A stretch of DNA of 6,422 nt from Desulfovibrionales bacterium GWA2_65_9 (GTDB lineage: Bacteria; Desulfobacterota; Desulfovibrionia; Desulfovibrionales; Desulfovibrionaceae), in the NCBI GenBank assembly GCA_001799475.1, contig MGTN01000085.1, positions 1 to 6,422 of the forward strand, read 5' to 3'. A model generated the notes under the pieces. That model was not told where the DNA came from, did not search any database, and saw nothing but the letters and a program-made list of their open reading frames with translations. A program made the translations under genes and the position numbers. This document shows, in pieces, positions 5,712 to 6,422 of the stretch. Every line of letters begins with the position of its first letter. The stretch's first letter is position 1.

Positions 5712-6422
5712 TTACTCCGCCTGCGGACCGATGCTCGTGAGCCGTCTCGTGTTCCAGTCCAGCACGGCGGTCTCAATGATCATTTTCTGGTGCAGGTCCG
5801 GCCATTCGCGGTCGATGACCTCGTCGGCGAACTGCGCCAGGAAGCGCGACTTGAGCTCGGCCCGGGCGCGGTCCATGCCCGCCTCGCGGTAGGGGGCCGA
5901 GGCCAGCAGTAGGAAGCCGTCGTCCGGGATGCGGCCATGCTCCATGTTGGCGCGGATGATGCCCGCAGCCTTGGCGATGGGGCCGGAGAGGTCCGGGCTG
6001 AAAGGGCCGACGATGAGGGCCATGTTCGGCTCGTGCAGAAAGTCAAAGCCCCGGCCGATGCAGATGACCCATTCACGGTGCTCCACGGCGATCTGCCGGT
6101 TTGATGCCCGGGTCTCGTGGATGTGCCGGATGTTGCCCTCTACCAGGGGCAAAAGGTCGGCCAGGATGCGCTGGGGCATGTCCGGATACAGCTGACGCAG
6201 CTCGCGTCCAAGCGCCTCCTCGTCCATGTTGGCCGGGTCGGCCTGGTCGGCCTGGTCGGCCAGGGCCTGAGCCAAGTTCCACGTTCCGCCGGGGCCATGC
6301 AGGATCAGCGCGTCCTCGTCGGTCTCAAAGCCGAAGACCACGGGATACACGGTCTGCCGCGACTGCCCGAAGGTGTACTCCATCTGGCGCTTGATCTCCT
6401 GGACGTAGTGGATGCTGGCCTC
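5712..6422 (-). CDS. C-terminal part of a CsoSCA-like (carboxysome shell carbonic anhydrase related) protein, partial
   Basis: The frame is open to the right edge, with 13 codons before the first ATG at 6383 reading like normal coding sequence (EASIHYVQEIKRQ), so the gene starts outside the window; 236 residues are visible. No signal peptide or membrane segment is seen. Three spaced motifs resemble what I recall of the CsoSCA family, the epsilon-like carbonic anhydrase of alpha-carboxysomes: GFETDEDALILHGP (visible residues 31-44) against GVDTDTDAIRVHIP, HREWVICIGRGFDFLHEPN (115-133) against HAERYISVGDGFDEVQIRN, and APYREAGMDRAR (176-187) against the YDPNVPGSRER region, all in the same order. 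The zinc-ligand part of that family would lie just beyond the window edge, so activity cannot be judged. The assignment is remote homology by eye; it could instead be an unrelated protein. It lies upstream of gcvH on the same strand, separated by 207 bases holding a possible terminator. Confidence 0.7.
   Translation of the reverse strand, partial: EASIHYVQEIKRQMEYTFGQSRQTVYPVVFGFETDEDALILHGPGGTWNLAQALADQADQADPANMDEEALGRELRQLYPDMPQRILADLLPLVEGNIRHIHETRASNRQIAVEHREWVICIGRGFDFLHEPNMALIVGPFSPDLSGPIAKAAGIIRANMEHGRIPDDGFLLLASAPYREAGMDRARAELKSRFLAQFADEVIDREWPDLHQKMIIETAVLDWNTRRLTSIGPQAE
6236..6261 (-). repeat. In-frame 9-base tandem repeat, about three copies
   Basis: The + strand unit GGTCGGCCT occurs at 6236-6244 and 6245-6253, and a third, one-base-shorter match follows at 6254-6261. 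On the coding strand it encodes Asp-Gln-Ala repeats (ADQADQADPA) in the CsoSCA-like protein, in what looks like a loop after the ETDED motif. Being a multiple of three it would not break the frame if copy number changed. Confidence 0.75.

Noticed and set aside
5501..5776. 91-codon minus-strand open frame spanning the gcvH leader
   Set aside because: It overlaps the end of the upstream gene in another frame, crosses the inverted repeat and promoter candidate, and its translation is Arg/Ser-rich without family features.

Overview
The window is GC-rich DNA with dense coding and reads like a chromosomal segment of a free-living anaerobic bacterium. The P-protein is split into two subunits (gcvPA and gcvPB), the order is gcvH-gcvPA-gcvPB-lpd, and a good sigma-54 type promoter candidate lies in front. 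Together these suggest a sulfate reducer of the Desulfovibrio group (Desulfovibrionales). That assignment is inference from gene order and protein style; no rRNA or other marker is present.

Layout, left to right. Positions 1-78 hold the last 25 codons of a + strand gene of unknown function. A strong inverted repeat at 100-141 separates it from everything else and serves as a convergent terminator. From 178 to 5504 all genes lie on the minus strand and form one apparent operon. In transcription order these are gcvH (5504-5115), gcvPA (5078-3729), gcvPB (3717 or 3732 to 2272), a dihydrolipoamide dehydrogenase gene (2228-861), and a 220-residue protein of unknown function (840-178) with a histone-H1-like Lys/Ala/Pro tail and a C-terminal Cys cluster. 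Gaps are short (36, overlap or near-overlap, 43 and 20 bases), each start has a recognisable or tolerable ribosome binding site, and the operon ends at the 100-141 hairpin.

Upstream of gcvH is a 207-base non-coding stretch (5505-5711). It contains an inverted repeat followed by T4 on the minus strand, a -24/-12 (sigma-54) promoter candidate overlapping that repeat, and a second possible hairpin in the gcvH leader. Beyond it, also on the minus strand, is the C-terminal part of a gene that runs off the right edge (5712-6422). Its product resembles, in several spaced motifs, the C-terminal half of the carboxysome shell carbonic anhydrase (CsoSCA) family. I base that on recalled family motifs, not on a search.

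How the genes work together: GcvPA/GcvPB decarboxylate glycine and pass the aminomethyl group to the lipoyl arm of GcvH. A T-protein (gcvT, absent from this window) would move the one-carbon unit to tetrahydrofolate, and the dihydrolipoamide dehydrogenase re-oxidises the lipoyl arm with NAD+. The set is reversible and can run in the reductive glycine direction, consuming CO2. A carbonic-anhydrase-like neighbour would fit that chemistry, but the link is speculative. The points most worth a second look are the CsoSCA-like protein, the sigma-54 candidate, and the uncharacterised Cys-cluster protein at the operon's end.
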